Assembly: GCA_016124795.1 (NCBI GenBank)
Contig: WGNB01000046.1
Span: 1-33,036 of the forward strand
Source: Rhodopseudomonas sp.
GTDB taxonomy: Bacteria > Pseudomonadota > Alphaproteobacteria > Rhizobiales > Xanthobacteraceae
Direction of reading: 5' to 3'
Length of the DNA stretch: 33,036 nucleotides
In this document: piece by piece, positions 33,035-33,036 of the stretch
Layout of the letters: each line of letters opens with the position of its first letter
Numbering within the stretch: the stretch's first letter is position 1
The notes under the pieces: generated by a model
The model's database searches: none
Told to the model about the DNA's origin: nothing
Seen by the model: only the letters and a program-made list of their open reading frames with translations
Program-made: the position numbers and the translations under genes

Positions 33035-33036
33035 GT

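Noticed and set aside
1-33036. CRISPR array, tRNA/rRNA genes, insertion sequences, toxin-antitoxin or defence genes
   Set aside because: I looked for regularly spaced repeats, TpsiC-like GGTTCGA arms, transposase motifs and small paired toxins and saw none that held up.

Overview
The window is a high-G+C chromosomal stretch from an alphaproteobacterium, most probably of the order Hyphomicrobiales (the Bradyrhizobium / Xanthobacteraceae / Pseudolabrys side). This rests on four things: the gene neighbourhoods (HAD-IIA / ribF / ileS / lspA / two M16 peptidases; purD next to xseA; inositol-phosphatase / DUF4170 / DUF374 / waaA / lpxK / DUF2093); the absence of a MutH-type mismatch repair logic, since MutL carries the endonuclease motif; a solute receptor of the Bug/TctC type; and TTG/GTG starts with tight gene packing. 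The assignment is inferred from sequence and synteny memory, with no search. Most of the window is core housekeeping DNA rather than an accessory island. I see no tRNA, rRNA, CRISPR array, insertion sequence or prophage gene.

Left part (1-7300): a nested palindromic repeat at the left edge, a GT39-type membrane glycosyltransferase on the minus strand, then a plus-strand run. That run holds a membrane-anchored, degenerate EAL protein resembling the flagellar placement factor TipF, a HAD-IIA phosphatase of the TIGR01459 type, a periplasmic Bug receptor and a flavin monooxygenase. A single-domain CheY lies on the minus strand facing the monooxygenase. The receptor, monooxygenase and CheY appear to sit between the HAD gene and ribF, which are close neighbours in many relatives.

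Middle (7300-22200): ribF, ileS and lspA; an exported BamF/DUF3035-like protein without a lipobox; a pair of M16 peptidase subunits (one with HxxEH, one without); pgi, a DUF1330 protein, arfB and mutL on plus. These are followed by the minus-strand pair rluB-rsmD and by tadA on plus. Jobs covered are flavin cofactor synthesis, tRNA charging, lipoprotein maturation, envelope proteolysis, glycolysis, ribosome rescue, mismatch repair, and rRNA/tRNA modification.

Right part (22170-33036): a 67-residue unknown protein whose Shine-Dalgarno lies in a hairpin; a phosphotransferase and a bicupin on minus; and two tandem small secreted paralogues, each followed by a terminator with the same 11-bp stem. 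A 399-base gene-free stretch then carries helically phased TATAAAG repeats. After it come purD and a small CxxC/CxxC protein, divergent from xseA, then DUF2093. Last is a minus-strand LPS cluster (inositol phosphatase fragment, DUF4170, DUF374 acyltransferase, waaA, lpxK) for lipid A/Kdo assembly.

No clear new multi-gene system is visible. The best leads are regulatory or small-protein signals: the SD-sequestering hairpin, the phased repeats, the duplicated secreted family, and a CtrA-like site upstream of cheY.
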